Shown: positions 34,841-44,127 of the stretch, one piece after another
Layout: each line of letters begins with the position of its first letter
How positions within the stretch are numbered: the stretch's first letter is position 1
Assembly: GCF_020539525.1 (NCBI RefSeq)
Contig: NZ_JACDXX010000008.1
Location: forward strand, 124,001 to 188,000
DNA: 64,000 nt
Origin: Pseudogemmobacter faecipullorum
GTDB taxonomy: Bacteria > Pseudomonadota > Alphaproteobacteria > Rhodobacterales > Rhodobacteraceae
Direction of reading: 5' to 3'
Program-made: the position numbers and the translations under genes
The notes under the pieces: model-generated
What the model was told of the DNA's origin: nothing
The model's database searches: none
The model's input: the letters and a program-made list of their open reading frames with translations, nothing else

Positions 34841-37800
34841 TCAGCTGCCCCGCACCGCACGGCGCCGCCGCAACAGCCGCCGGTACCAGGGCAGAGCCGC
34901 CTTTTGCGGGCGCGGCAGGATGGTGACCGGGATCTGCAGGGCCTTGCCGCTGACCTCGGCAAACCAGCGCAGCCCCTCTTCGGCAAGATCGAGCTCCAGC
35001 AGCGCCGGTCCGGGCCGCTCGGGCGCCCGGATCATCAGGCGCAGGCCCATGCTCTGATGCGGCGCAAGCAGCCGCGGCAAGGGGCAATGCCCATCCGACC
35101 AGATCAGAATTTCGCCCTCCGGGCTCAGCCAGTGATTGCCAAGCGCGAGGCCGCTTTGCGCATGGGCGGGCCAGGGCAGCTCACTGCGATTTCGCACCGA
35201 GACCGGCAGGATATACTCCTGCCCCGCCACCAGGCTCAGCCGGCGGATGCGGCTGCGCAAACGGCGCTGGTAAAAGCTGCTGGCGGGCGGCGCGGGCGCG
35301 GGCAGATCAACGGCGGGCTGCAGCGCCCTCGCCTGGCCGATCGCGTCCAGAATGGCATCGGCGGTGCGGGCGCCATGATCCGCCGCCAAAGTCTGGGCAT
35401 AAGTCCCCGGCAGAATGCGCAGCATAAAACCGCGCGGCGCATATTTCCTGAGCCCCGCCTCGGGGTCGCGAAACCAGCGCCGGGGATTAAAACGGCTGCC
35501 CGCCAGAGCAAGCAGCACCAGCGGCACGTCAAAGGCCTGATCCCGGGCAAGGCGCTGAAAATGGGCATCCGCCACGATGAACAGATCCACCGCGCGCCCG
35601 GCAGCACGCAGCAGTGGCAGGATCTCGCGGATCAGCATCGCCCCCTGACAATCACCGCCCAGGATCAGCGGTCCCTCAGGCGCAAGGCGCAAAATTTCAT
35701 CGGCATAAAGCCGGGCCGCGGCCCTGGCCTGAGGGGAATCGTAATGGAACAGATAAACGCCCGAGCGCAAAACATAGCTGTTCAGCCGCCGCGCCAGATA
35801 TTTGCGCAGCATCCCGGCGCCGGTCGCATCCTGGGTACACCAGAACAGCCGCTCCGGGCGACCGGGCAGATCGCCGGGGCTCAGCTGGCGGATCAGCCCG
35901 TCCGGCAGCGCCGCCCGGCCCGGCCAGTCCGCCATCAGCTGGCGCAGCCGCGCCGCCAGCCCCTCATCACCGCCCTCCCCGGCGCGGTCGCTGCCCCTGA
36001 TCCGGGCGCCGAGATCGCTGAGGCTGAAACGATCCGGGAAATCCTGCAAATTCAGCTGGCAGCCCCAGATCCGCTCCACCGCCGCGCTCAGCTGCAGCGC
36101 CTTCAGCGACGTGCCGCCCAGCAGGAAAAAATCAGCCTCAGGGTCAAATCCAGGCCCGAGCTCCAGGACTTCGCGCCAGATCCTGCTCAGCTGATCTGTA
36201 TCAGCGCCATCCGCCGCCGCCCTGCCAGCACGCAGCGCCAGCATCAGATTAGGGCTGTCACTCTCAGCCAGGGCCAGACGGCGCAGCTTGCCAAGGCCCG
36301 TGCGCGGCAGATCTCCGGGCGCGATCTGCGAAATCCGGCCCGGGGTAAAGCGAAACTCCGCCGCCATCGCCGCGGCGAGCTGTCGGGCCAGATCCGGCGG
36401 GGCCTCGTGTTTTGCGCAGACCACAAACAGCGCACAGGCCGCCCCGAGACCGCCGCCCTGCTCCTGGTGCTGCGCCGGGGTCAGCGGAACCGCGTAAATT
36501 TCGCTCAGCCCGGTCGCTGCGCGCAGACAGGCCTCGATCTCCTGGCAGGTGTATTTTTTCGCATCCACGATGATCAGCTCTTTGGCGCGCCCGGTCACCG
36601 TCAGCCTGCCATCGCGCAGCAGGCCCAGATCGCCGGTGCGCAGCCAGCCATCCGCCGTGAACAGCGCGGCATTGGCTTCGGGATCACCGATATAGCCAGA
36701 GGTCATGGTCGGGCCGCGCACCTCAATCGCGCCGGTCTCGCCCTCGGCCAGCACCTCTCCCGCCGCACCGGTGATGCGCAGAGCATGTCCGGCGGTCGGG
36801 CGATCAAGCTCAGGCGGGCTGTCATCCCCCCCTGCCCCGGGCAGAAACGGCGTGCCGCCCCCTGCCACCGGCCCGCATTCCGTCATACCGTAACCGGCGA
36901 TCATCGCATCCTCGCGCAGCCCGAAGGGCATCAGCGCCCGCAAGGCCGCCTCAACCATCGGGCGCGACACGCTTTCCGCCCCGATGCCGATCCGCTGCAC
37001 CTGACGCAGATCCCAGACCCGCTCGGGCGAGCCAGCCAGCGCCTTTACCAGCAGCGACAGGCCAAAACTGGTCATGGTCGCATGGCTGGCCCCGCTCTGC
37101 TGCAGCGCATCCAGCCAGGTCAGCGGCTGGCTGATAAAGCGCCGGGTGTCGAGATGCAGCTTCAGCGGCAGATCCGGCATCGCCATGCCCATGCCCATCA
37201 CATGGTCAAAAGCGGTCCAGGACAGAAAGCCGGTCGCGCCGCCGGGGCCGGGCAGCACCGGCCACCAGCGGGCCAGGGCCGCCGCATCAGACAGGCCGAC
37301 CAGCCGCGCGGTGCCGGTGGTGCCCGAGGTCGGAATGGCAAAACGCAGCGCCGCGCCACCCTGATCTTCGGGCAGGTCAGCTGCGGGGGCCGGGCTGGTG
37401 AGCAGCCGGGCAAGCTCGGGGGCGTCAATGACACAGAGCCGGCGGAACTGCGCCGCGCAGAGCGGTTGCAGCGCGCTGGCCGGGCGCGTGGTACAGGGGA
37501 TGATGCAATAGCCGCCCAGAATACCGGCATGAACCGCCGTCACCAGATCCGCCGCCGCCCCGCTCTGCAGCAAAAGCGCATCGCCCGGGCCAAAGCCCCG
37601 GGCCTGCAATCCCGCCACCAGCCGCAGCGCCCGATCGGCACTCTCCTGCCAGGCCAGGCGGATCTGCTGGCCATCGGGCCCGATGCTGACAAAACCGCCA
37701 CCGCCCGCCCGCGCAAACCCGGCCCGCAGCGCCGCCGCGAGCGAAGCATAGGCCGGCTCACGCGGCACCCCACAGGAAAGCGAAAGCCGGGCAGTACTGC

Positions 37801-37849
37801 AGGGATCAGACAAGGTCGAAACTTTCGCTGAACGGCGCCGCATCTGCAT
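34841..37849 (-). CDS. NRPS-like protein: adenylation domain, carrier protein, thioesterase-like domain (Cys nucleophile), C-terminal beta-sandwich
   Basis: About 1002 residues. Adenylation domain (roughly 20-540): PTSGTTGTARLVGLS, AGYGMTECGPV, GWLRTGDLG, GRAKELIIVDAKK and PRTGLGKLRR carry motifs A3, A5, A7, A8 and A10 with its lysine. Carrier domain: LLGGTSLKALQL, phosphopantetheine serine near 581. A thioesterase/alpha-beta hydrolase-like domain follows, in which GGDCQGAM places Cys (near 734) where Ser is usual. A beta-sandwich domain ends the protein (about 870-980; NRSELPWPAH, EEGLRWFAEVSG). No condensation domain is present. The start (37849) is uncertain because the gene overlaps the upstream one. 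Product unknown; Cys-type thioesterases can release beta-lactones or transfer to unusual nucleophiles. Confidence 0.8.
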   Translation of the reverse strand: MQMRRRSAKVSTLSDPCSTARLSLSCGVPREPAYASLAAALRAGFARAGGGGFVSIGPDGQQIRLAWQESADRALRLVAGLQARGFGPGDALLLQSGAAADLVTAVHAGILGGYCIIPCTTRPASALQPLCAAQFRRLCVIDAPELARLLTSPAPAADLPEDQGGAALRFAIPTSGTTGTARLVGLSDAAALARWWPVLPGPGGATGFLSWTAFDHVMGMGMAMPDLPLKLHLDTRRFISQPLTWLDALQQSGASHATMTSFGLSLLVKALAGSPERVWDLRQVQRIGIGAESVSRPMVEAALRALMPFGLREDAMIAGYGMTECGPVAGGGTPFLPGAGGDDSPPELDRPTAGHALRITGAAGEVLAEGETGAIEVRGPTMTSGYIGDPEANAALFTADGWLRTGDLGLLRDGRLTVTGRAKELIIVDAKKYTCQEIEACLRAATGLSEIYAVPLTPAQHQEQGGGLGAACALFVVCAKHEAPPDLARQLAAAMAAEFRFTPGRISQIAPGDLPRTGLGKLRRLALAESDSPNLMLALRAGRAAADGADTDQLSRIWREVLELGPGFDPEADFFLLGGTSLKALQLSAAVERIWGCQLNLQDFPDRFSLSDLGARIRGSDRAGEGGDEGLAARLRQLMADWPGRAALPDGLIRQLSPGDLPGRPERLFWCTQDATGAGMLRKYLARRLNSYVLRSGVYLFHYDSPQARAAARLYADEILRLAPEGPLILGGDCQGAMLIREILPLLRAAGRAVDLFIVADAHFQRLARDQAFDVPLVLLALAGSRFNPRRWFRDPEAGLRKYAPRGFMLRILPGTYAQTLAADHGARTADAILDAIGQARALQPAVDLPAPAPPASSFYQRRLRSRIRRLSLVAGQEYILPVSVRNRSELPWPAHAQSGLALGNHWLSPEGEILIWSDGHCPLPRLLAPHQSMGLRLMIRAPERPGPALLELDLAEEGLRWFAEVSGKALQIPVTILPRPQKAALPWYRRLLRRRRAVRGS

Positions 37850-38369
37850 AATAGCGGCGGATTTTTTCGCTTTCGCCCGCCACATCCTGGCGCGCGCGCG
37901 CCGCTCCGGGCCAGTCTTCGGCACGGTAATAGCGGCTGGAATAGCTGCTCCAGCCGCGCACCGCCTGGGGGCCGAACCAGCGCTGCGCCGCCAGACGGCA
38001 GCGCCGCAGATGGAAATGCACCGCGACGATCAGCAGCCCTCTGCCCGGCTCGCCCGCCAGCAGACGCGCGGCAAATTCCGCATTCTGATCGGTATGGGCC
38101 GCGCAGGGTTCGAGCAAAATCGCGTCGCGCGGCACCCCCTCCTGCCCGGCGAGCCCCGCCATCACCCCGGCCTCGGTCGCCCCGAGGCGCGGATTATAGC
38201 CGCCGGTGAACAAAAGCCGCTTCACATAGCCCTGACGCCAGAGCCGGATCGCATGCATCGCCGGTCGCGCCGGGCTGTTCATGCCAAAAACAAGAGCAAT
38301 ATCGGCGGGCACCAGCCGGTCGGGCGGGAAATAGATATCCCGCTCTCTTTCTGCATGTTGTACTTGCAA
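37806..38369 (-). CDS. YdcF/SanA/ElyC-like DUF218 domain protein
   Basis: A protein of about 187 residues with the DUF218 pattern: ADIALVFGMN at the start, KRLLFTGGYNPR, ATEAGVMAGLAGQEGVPRDA, LEPCAAHTDQNAEF and LIVAVHFHLRRCRLAAQRW. A stop lies directly upstream of the TTG at 38369, which therefore seems to be the start; a later GTG is possible. It has no signal peptide. Its 3' end overlaps the NRPS-like gene, so the two form an operon and the protein probably acts on the same product. DUF218 proteins are linked to cell-envelope or vitamin metabolism, but activity is unknown here. Confidence 0.75.
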   Translation of the reverse strand: MQVQHAERERDIYFPPDRLVPADIALVFGMNSPARPAMHAIRLWRQGYVKRLLFTGGYNPRLGATEAGVMAGLAGQEGVPRDAILLEPCAAHTDQNAEFAARLLAGEPGRGLLIVAVHFHLRRCRLAAQRWFGPQAVRGWSSYSSRYYRAEDWPGAARARQDVAGESEKIRRYYADAAPFSESFDLV

Positions 38370-38460
38370 GTCTCAGGCTTTCTTCATGCAGTCCGGGCAG
38401 TTTTCACCGCCCCTCCCTACAGCCAAAGCCCTGCAGGTGAAAAGAGACCTGCGCCTAAAA

Positions 38461-38481
38461 TATTGTTTTTATGTTACAATA
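38461..38481. promoter_or_regulatory. inverted repeat upstream of the DUF218-NRPS operon
   Basis: TATTGT (38461-38466) and ACAATA (38476-38481) flank a 9-bp T-rich centre in an otherwise GC-rich region, 91 bp upstream of the DUF218 start. It is a plausible operator or promoter element. The rest of the 284-bp intergenic stretch shows no gene. Confidence 0.35.
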
Positions 38482-38653
38482 AAGAACACTGCCGGATCAC
38501 CTGCGATCCGCGCTGCATTTTCATCAATACATGCAGTTCTTATATGCTGAGGGGGTCACGGCACGGCATCCGCCTGCGCCCCCGTTCCGCTGCGCCCGCT
38601 GGCCTGAGCTGCCTCTTTCGCCTGCTGCAGTTACAGATGCCGCAGATCCGGCC

Positions 38654-39427
38654 TCACACTGCCGTCCCGCTGCGCGCCAGATGCAGCCTGCCGCGCGGCA
38701 GGCTCAGCGCCAGGCTGCGCGGATCGTCATCGCTGACCAGATGATCGATCTCATCCGTCCGGCAGATCGAGACCCGGCTTTCAATGCCGATCTTTCCGGA
38801 ATGGCACAGCAGGATATTCTCACGGGCGCGGCGCATCATCGCCCGCGCCACCTCCGCCTCATGCAGTTCGTAATCGGTCACACCACGATCCGGATGCAGC
38901 CCCACCGGCGAAATCACCGCGAAATCGGCAAGGAAGCGGTCGATCTGAGACAGGGTCATCTCGCCATAGGTGGCCGGGACATCGCGGTGAGGCCGCCCGC
39001 CCAGAAGCAGCACATCACACTCCCGGCCGCGCGACATGATGCCCGCGATCTCGAAGGAATTGGTGATCACCCGGATATTGCCCCGCGCGGCCAGATCGGC
39101 GGCAAAGGTGATCGTCGTGGTGCCGGTATCGATAAACACCGTCGATCCTTCCGGGATCAGCGTCAGCGCCAGGCGGCCGATGGCGCGTTTTTGCGCCACA
39201 TTATGGCTCTGGCGCTGATTATAATCCGGCTCCGGCTCAATCAGACCGGCCAGCCGGGTCGCGCCGCCATGCACCCGGCTCAAGAGGCCGCGCTCTTCCA
39301 TTTCCAGCAGGTCGCGCCGGATGGTCTCACGCGAGACCGAGAACCGGCTGACCAGCGCAGCGGTCGATACCTGTTGCTGACTGGACAGCAGTCCGAGGAT
39401 CTGCGCCTGGCGTTCATGCGACCACAT
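38654..39427 (-). CDS. DeoR family transcriptional regulator
   Basis: A 257-residue DeoR/GlpR-type repressor. Helix-turn-helix RQAQILGLLSSQQQVSTAAL and FSVSRETIRRDLLEMEERGL; sugar-phosphate-type effector domain with TVFIDTGTTTITFA, ITNSFEIAGIM and VLLLGGRPH. It is divergent from the phosphatase-transporter-kinase cluster, with a palindrome (39645-39660) between. DeoR regulators usually sense phosphorylated metabolites, consistent with the kinases and the phosphatase of the cluster. Confidence 0.88.
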   Translation of the reverse strand: MWSHERQAQILGLLSSQQQVSTAALVSRFSVSRETIRRDLLEMEERGLLSRVHGGATRLAGLIEPEPDYNQRQSHNVAQKRAIGRLALTLIPEGSTVFIDTGTTTITFAADLAARGNIRVITNSFEIAGIMSRGRECDVLLLGGRPHRDVPATYGEMTLSQIDRFLADFAVISPVGLHPDRGVTDYELHEAEVARAMMRRARENILLCHSGKIGIESRVSICRTDEIDHLVSDDDPRSLALSLPRGRLHLARSGTAV

Positions 39428-39644
39428 CGTTCACCTTCCCAGCCTGAGCCGTCTCTGCCTGCAGCTGACGCCACAGAATTGCACATCACCCGCCCGGTCA
39501 GGCGTTTTTTGCCGCAGAGCTGCAGCGCAATCCGCCCTTCAGGGCCAGGATTTCGCCAGGCTCTGCGGCCCCGGGCCCGAAACGCAATTTATTCCACAAA
39601 AATCCAGACAAATGCACAAAGTTCTTGCCCTGTAGATAAAACTA

Positions 39645-39660
39645 TTTCAACCATATGAAA
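39645..39660. promoter_or_regulatory. probable DeoR operator
   Basis: TTTCA-N6-TGAAA in an AT-rich stretch, 23 bp upstream of the phosphatase gene start. Position and symmetry fit a DeoR-type binding site that represses the plus-strand operon; autoregulation of the divergent regulator is possible. Confidence 0.45.
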
Positions 39661-39682
39661 CAATATCGCTCAGGTGCAATAA

Positions 39683-40492
39683 ATGCCACGAGATTCCAGC
39701 CTGTCCCTGACTGAAGAAATCGGCTTCCTGGCCCTGGCGGCAGAGGCGGCGAAAGAAATTACCCTGTCCTGGTTTCGCCAGCCGATCGAGATTGAGGATA
39801 AAGAGGATCATTCCCCGGTCACCATTGCCGACCGCGCCACCGAGGCCGAGCTGCGCCGCCTGATTGCCAGCCACTTCCCCGCGGACGGCATCCTTGGCGA
39901 GGAAGAGGCACCCAGCAATCCCGAAAGCCGCCGCATCTGGGTGGTTGATCCGATTGATGGCACCAGGAGCTTTATCACCGGCCATCCGCTCTATGGCTGC
40001 CTGATCGCTTTGCTGCAGGACGGCATTCCCCTGCTCGGCCAGATTGATATGCCGGTGCTGGGCGAGCGCTGGCAGGGCCGCAAAGGCGCGCCCAGCACCC
40101 TGAACGGGGCAGCCTGCCGAACCCGCAAATGCCAGCGGCTCAGCGATGCCTGGATCTATACCACCAGTCCCCAGGCCTTTCCGGGGCGCTCGCTTGCCGC
40201 CTTCGAGGCGCTTTCCGCCCGGGGCCGCCTTACCCGCTATGGCGGTGATTGCTACAATTACGGCCTGCTCGCCTCCGGCCATTGCGATCTGGTGGCCGAG
40301 ACCGGCCTGCAGCCCTTTGATTATCTGCCGCTGGTGCCAGTCATCGAGGGCGCAGGCGGCGTGATCACCGACTGGCAGGGCCAGAGCCTCAGCCTGCATT
40401 CCGCCGGCGATGTCATCGCGGCAGCCACGCCGGAACTACATGCCGAAGCGCTCAGCCTTCTGCGCGGTCAGGCCCCCGGCCCGGCCGGCTGA
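39683..40492 (+). CDS. inositol monophosphatase family protein (histidinol-phosphatase-like)
   Basis: A 269-residue Mg-dependent phosphatase. Metal-binding motifs are ILGEEEAPSN and WVVDPIDGTRSFITG, and the second is in QPFDYLPLVPVIEGAGGVIT (usual WDxAA replaced by FDYLP). These features are typical of the HisN/IMPase subgroup. AGGTG lies upstream of the ATG. It is the first gene of a plus-strand catabolic cluster. It may dephosphorylate the product of the downstream kinase-like proteins or a phosphorylated substrate taken up by the importer; no histidine genes are near. Confidence 0.85.
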   Translation: MPRDSSLSLTEEIGFLALAAEAAKEITLSWFRQPIEIEDKEDHSPVTIADRATEAELRRLIASHFPADGILGEEEAPSNPESRRIWVVDPIDGTRSFITGHPLYGCLIALLQDGIPLLGQIDMPVLGERWQGRKGAPSTLNGAACRTRKCQRLSDAWIYTTSPQAFPGRSLAAFEALSARGRLTRYGGDCYNYGLLASGHCDLVAETGLQPFDYLPLVPVIEGAGGVITDWQGQSLSLHSAGDVIAAATPELHAEALSLLRGQAPGPAG

Positions 40493-40584
40493 GCGATCCC
40501 AAGTAACCTGAACGCATGGGGCAAAATCATCATGCGCAGGACAAAACCGCCCATCCCGCACGGGCAGCCAACATGGAGAATGAA

Positions 40585-42162
40585 ATGATCAGCAGACGGA
40601 AGTTTCTGAACTATTCTGCCGCTTTCGGCGCGCTCGCCGCCACGCCGCAGATCAATACAGATTTCCTGTTCAGCCCGGCCATGGCCCAGGCCAGCAGGCC
40701 GATCACCTTCCTCTCGGCCGAGAATATCACCGGCAACTGGGATCCGACCGCCCATACCACCCTGTCACAGACCAATATCGAAGGCTTTGTGATGGGCTAT
40801 CTGACCCGGGCGCCGATGACGCCTGAAAAGCCCGATGAAGTGGTCTATGAACTGGCCACCAGCATCACCGAAATCGATGCCCACAGGCTTGAGATCAAAC
40901 TCCGCGAAGGCGTGACCTTCCATGACGGCAAGCCCTTCACTGCGGCGGATGTCAAAGCGACCTTTGAATATGGCGCGGGCGCAGACCGCCCCAAGCAGGT
41001 CTATCCCGGCACCACCGATACATTCGCCGTCACCACACCAGACGATTACACCGTCATCATCGACACCTCGAAAGGCGGCTTCGGCGCGTCGCTCTTCATT
41101 TTCCTCGCTTCCTATCTGCCGATCCTCTCCGCCGATGATGTCGCTCAGGGCCCCTCCGGCCCGCTGTCACAGCGCCTGAATGGCACCGGCCCGTTCAGAT
41201 TCGTCGAGCAGCGTGGCAATGACACGGTGATGGAGGCCTTTGACGGCTATTTCAAAGGCAAGGCCACCGTGCCGGGCGTCACCTTCTCCTTCGTCGGCGA
41301 TGGCACGACCCGGATGCTGTCGCTGATGTCGGGCCAGGCCGATATTATCGAGCGGCTCGAGCCGGAACAGGCCGAAACGCTTGAGGCTGAAGCAGGCATC
41401 GTCATCAAACGCCAGGTCTCGGTCGAGAATAAATATCTCTGGTTCCGCTGCTCGAAAGCGCCGTTTGACAATCCGCTGGTGCGCCGCGCCGCCTGCCATG
41501 CCATTGACCGCGATATGATCATGGAGATCATGGGCTCGGCCGGACATGCCTCGTCGAACTTCGTCTCGCCGATCAAATTCGGCTATACCGACCTCGCGAA
41601 TTATCCGAAATACGACCCCGAGGAATGCCAGCGCCTGCTGGCCGAGGCGGGCTATCCCAATGGCGAGGGCCTGCCCGAGCTGGAATATATCACCTCGACC
41701 GGCTTCTATCCCAAGACCAAGGAATATGGCGAGATCATCACCGCGCTGATGCAGGAACAGGGCTTCCCGGTCACGCTGAATGTGATGGAGGTGGCGGCCT
41801 GGAATGAGCGGCTCTATGACCGTCCCGGCGGCGGCCCGGGCCATATGGTCGATTGCGGCTGGTCGACCGGCTCGCCCGAACCCGATCTGGTGCTGCGCTC
41901 GCATTTCCATTCCTCGTCGAAGCGGATCTGCGGCATCGAAGATCCCGAGATTGACGCGGCCCTCGATGAAGAGCGCAATGCCCCCTCGCTTGAGGCGCGC
42001 AAGACCTCGCTGCAGAGCAATCTGATGCCGATGCTGGCCGATAAGGTTCCGGCGCTGTCGCTGTTCACCTCGGTGCTGATGCATGGCATGCGCGAAAATC
42101 TGGCCGGGCTGATCATGTATCCCGATGGTCAGATCGACGCCTCACAGGCCAGCTTCAGCTGA
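40585..42162 (+). CDS. peptide/nickel-type ABC transporter substrate-binding protein (family 5), TAT-type signal
   Basis: A 525-residue DppA/OppA-type binding protein. The N-terminus ISRRKFLNYSAAFGALA has a twin-arginine-like motif and a hydrophobic stretch; TAT export is likely. Family marks are LEIKLREGVTFHDGKPFTAA and NKYLWFRCSKAPFDNPLVRR. GGAG lies 6 bases before the ATG at 40585, chosen over in-frame ATGs at 40516 and 40573. A hairpin after the stop may keep the message for this subunit more abundant than the downstream ones. Ligand unknown. Confidence 0.88.
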   Translation: MISRRKFLNYSAAFGALAATPQINTDFLFSPAMAQASRPITFLSAENITGNWDPTAHTTLSQTNIEGFVMGYLTRAPMTPEKPDEVVYELATSITEIDAHRLEIKLREGVTFHDGKPFTAADVKATFEYGAGADRPKQVYPGTTDTFAVTTPDDYTVIIDTSKGGFGASLFIFLASYLPILSADDVAQGPSGPLSQRLNGTGPFRFVEQRGNDTVMEAFDGYFKGKATVPGVTFSFVGDGTTRMLSLMSGQADIIERLEPEQAETLEAEAGIVIKRQVSVENKYLWFRCSKAPFDNPLVRRAACHAIDRDMIMEIMGSAGHASSNFVSPIKFGYTDLANYPKYDPEECQRLLAEAGYPNGEGLPELEYITSTGFYPKTKEYGEIITALMQEQGFPVTLNVMEVAAWNERLYDRPGGGPGHMVDCGWSTGSPEPDLVLRSHFHSSSKRICGIEDPEIDAALDEERNAPSLEARKTSLQSNLMPMLADKVPALSLFTSVLMHGMRENLAGLIMYPDGQIDASQASFS

Positions 42163-42168
42163 TCCTGC

Positions 42169-42197
42169 CCGGCCGGGTGCAGCACGCGCCCGGCCGG
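42169..42197 (+). terminator. attenuator-like hairpin between binding-protein and permease genes
   Basis: CCGGCCGGG (42169-42177) pairs with CCCGGCCGG (42189-42197) around an 11-nt loop. It lies 6 nt after the binding-protein stop, within the operon, where such hairpins often cause higher expression of the first gene. Confidence 0.5.
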
Positions 42198-42238
42198 ACC
42201 CTTCCAGCGAAATTTCTGCCAGACCGTCCGGGGGTTGA

Positions 42239-43219
42239 ATGTTCATCCTGAGGTTTCTTGCCCGTCGCCTGCTGCAGGGCGTGATTATCGTTTTTCTCGT
42301 CTCGGCGCTGATCTTTACCCTTCTGCGCGTGGTGCCCGGCGATCCGGTGCGCCTGATGGCGGGCGGCATGGCCCCGGAGGCGCTGATCGAGGAAATTGCC
42401 ACAGAGATGGGGCTGCGCGACCCGATCCCGGTGCAGTTCTCCCGCTATATCACCGGGGTTTTCCAGGGTGATTTCGGCCAGAGCTTCGTGCGTCCGGCCT
42501 CGGGCGCGGCAGTGGGCGGGGCCAGTTTCAACGACAGCACCCGCGGCGAGCGGGCAAGGGTGCTCGACCTGATCGCCCAGACCGCGCCGATGACCATTCA
42601 GCTGGCGCTGCTGGCTATGGTCTTCGCGCTGATCCTCGCTTTACCGATTGGCATTGCCGGCGGGCTGAACCCCGGGCGCTGGCCCGACCGCATGGCGCTT
42701 TACCTGTCGTCACTCTTTGTCAGCCTGCCGAATTTCTGGCTCGGCATTGTGCTGGCGCTGGTGGTCTCGGTGAAATGGCAGCTCGTGCCCTCGATCGGCT
42801 ATCACGGCTTTGCCTATACGATCCTGCCCGCCTTCGTGCTGGCGATTGAGATTGCGCCTTTCCTGATCCGCACCCTTACGGTCTCGGTCGCGGGCGTCAT
42901 GGCGCAGAATTTCATCGATATCGCCCGGGTGCGCGGCCTGTCGACGCGCCAGATCATCTTCCGCCATGCGCTGAAGAACGCCTCGGTTCCACTGCTGAAC
43001 CTGATCGGGGTGCAATTCTCGATGCTGCTGGGCGGCGTGCTGGTGATCGAATTTATCTTTGATTACCCGGGCCTTGGCCTGCTGACGATCAATGCTGTGA
43101 TGCAGCGCGACTTCCCGCTGATCCAGGGCATTGCCATCATCACCGCCGCCGCCTTCGTCCTGATCAATATCGTGGTTGACCTCGCCGCAACCGCCATCGA
43201 CCCGAGGCTGGATTACTGA
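42239..43219 (+). CDS. peptide-type ABC transporter permease (DppB-like)
   Basis: A 326-residue permease with six membrane helices. The N-terminal MFILRFLARRLLQGVIIVFL and the coupling-loop motif ARVRGLSTRQIIFRHALKNA are diagnostic of DppB/OppB. GGGGG precedes the ATG. Its stop overlaps the next start by one base (TGATG). A periplasmic loop (ASGAAVGGASFNDSTRGER) between helices 1 and 2 looks somewhat longer than usual. Confidence 0.9.
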   Translation: MFILRFLARRLLQGVIIVFLVSALIFTLLRVVPGDPVRLMAGGMAPEALIEEIATEMGLRDPIPVQFSRYITGVFQGDFGQSFVRPASGAAVGGASFNDSTRGERARVLDLIAQTAPMTIQLALLAMVFALILALPIGIAGGLNPGRWPDRMALYLSSLFVSLPNFWLGIVLALVVSVKWQLVPSIGYHGFAYTILPAFVLAIEIAPFLIRTLTVSVAGVMAQNFIDIARVRGLSTRQIIFRHALKNASVPLLNLIGVQFSMLLGGVLVIEFIFDYPGLGLLTINAVMQRDFPLIQGIAIITAAAFVLINIVVDLAATAIDPRLDY

Positions 43220-44127
43220 TGTCTGTCACCTCACTCACCCCTGAAGATCGCCTGGTCCGGGCGCAGACCGTCTCGTCGCGGATCTGGCGGCTGGCCTTCT
43301 CCTCAGTCGAATTCCGCATCGGCCTTGTGGTCTTCGTGCTGCTGGTGCTGGCCGCCGCGCTTTACCCCGGGATCAGCGGCATCGATCCGGTCAAACTCAG
43401 CGTGCGCGAAAAGCTGATCCCGCCGCTGTTTCTGGGCGAGGGCTGGACCCTGAAACACCCGCTCGGCACCGATCAGCTCGGCCGCGATATGCTGGCGCGC
43501 GCGCTGGTGGGGCTGCGCTATTCGCTGCTGATCGGCGTGGCGACCACGGTTCTGATGCTGATCACCGGGGCACTGATCGGGCTGTTTGCCGGCTATTATG
43601 GCGGGCGGGCTGATATGGTGCTGATGCGGCTGACCGATGCGCAGCTGGCCATTCCGATGATCATCCTCGCCATCACCATTCTCGGCGTCTCGCGCCCGAC
43701 CATCCCCTCGATCATCCTGGTGCTCGGCCTGGCGGGCTGGCCGGTCTATGCAAGGGTGATGCGCTCCACCGTAATGGCCGAGGCGCGCAAGGAATATGTG
43801 CGCGGCGCCATGGTGCTGGGCGCCACCAATCTGCGCATCATGTTTTTACTGATCCTGCCGCTTTTGCTGCCGCCAATGGCCTTTGTCGCCGTGCTCGATA
43901 TCGCGCGGATGATGATCTTTGAAAGCGTACTGGGCTTTATCGGCCTCGGCGTGCAGCCGCCCACCCCGACTTTCGGCAATATCATCGCTGACGGGCGCAA
44001 ATACATCATGAATGCCTGGTGGATCGCCACCATGCCCGGCGCCTTCATGGTGCTGACGCTGACCAGCATCAATCTGATGGGGGCCGCACTCGAACGCGCC
44101 CGCAATAAAATCTACGGAGGGGCATGA
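43219..44127 (+). CDS. peptide-type ABC transporter permease (DppC-like)
   Basis: A 302-residue permease of the DppC/OppC type. HPLGTDQLGRDMLARALVGL after the first helix and VRGAMVLGATNLRIMFLLIL as coupling loop are family hallmarks; GVQPPTPTFGNIIADGR follows. It pairs with the DppB-like protein and overlaps the ATPase gene by 4 bp. Confidence 0.9.
   Translation: MSVTSLTPEDRLVRAQTVSSRIWRLAFSSVEFRIGLVVFVLLVLAAALYPGISGIDPVKLSVREKLIPPLFLGEGWTLKHPLGTDQLGRDMLARALVGLRYSLLIGVATTVLMLITGALIGLFAGYYGGRADMVLMRLTDAQLAIPMIILAITILGVSRPTIPSIILVLGLAGWPVYARVMRSTVMAEARKEYVRGAMVLGATNLRIMFLLILPLLLPPMAFVAVLDIARMMIFESVLGFIGLGVQPPTPTFGNIIADGRKYIMNAWWIATMPGAFMVLTLTSINLMGAALERARNKIYGGA

Noticed and set aside
34904-37831. 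A 975-codon open frame on the plus strand, antisense to the NRPS-like gene
   Set aside because: The translation is rich in R, Q, H and G with no domain pattern, as expected from the complement of high-GC codons. The minus-strand gene has clear adenylation, carrier and thioesterase motifs.
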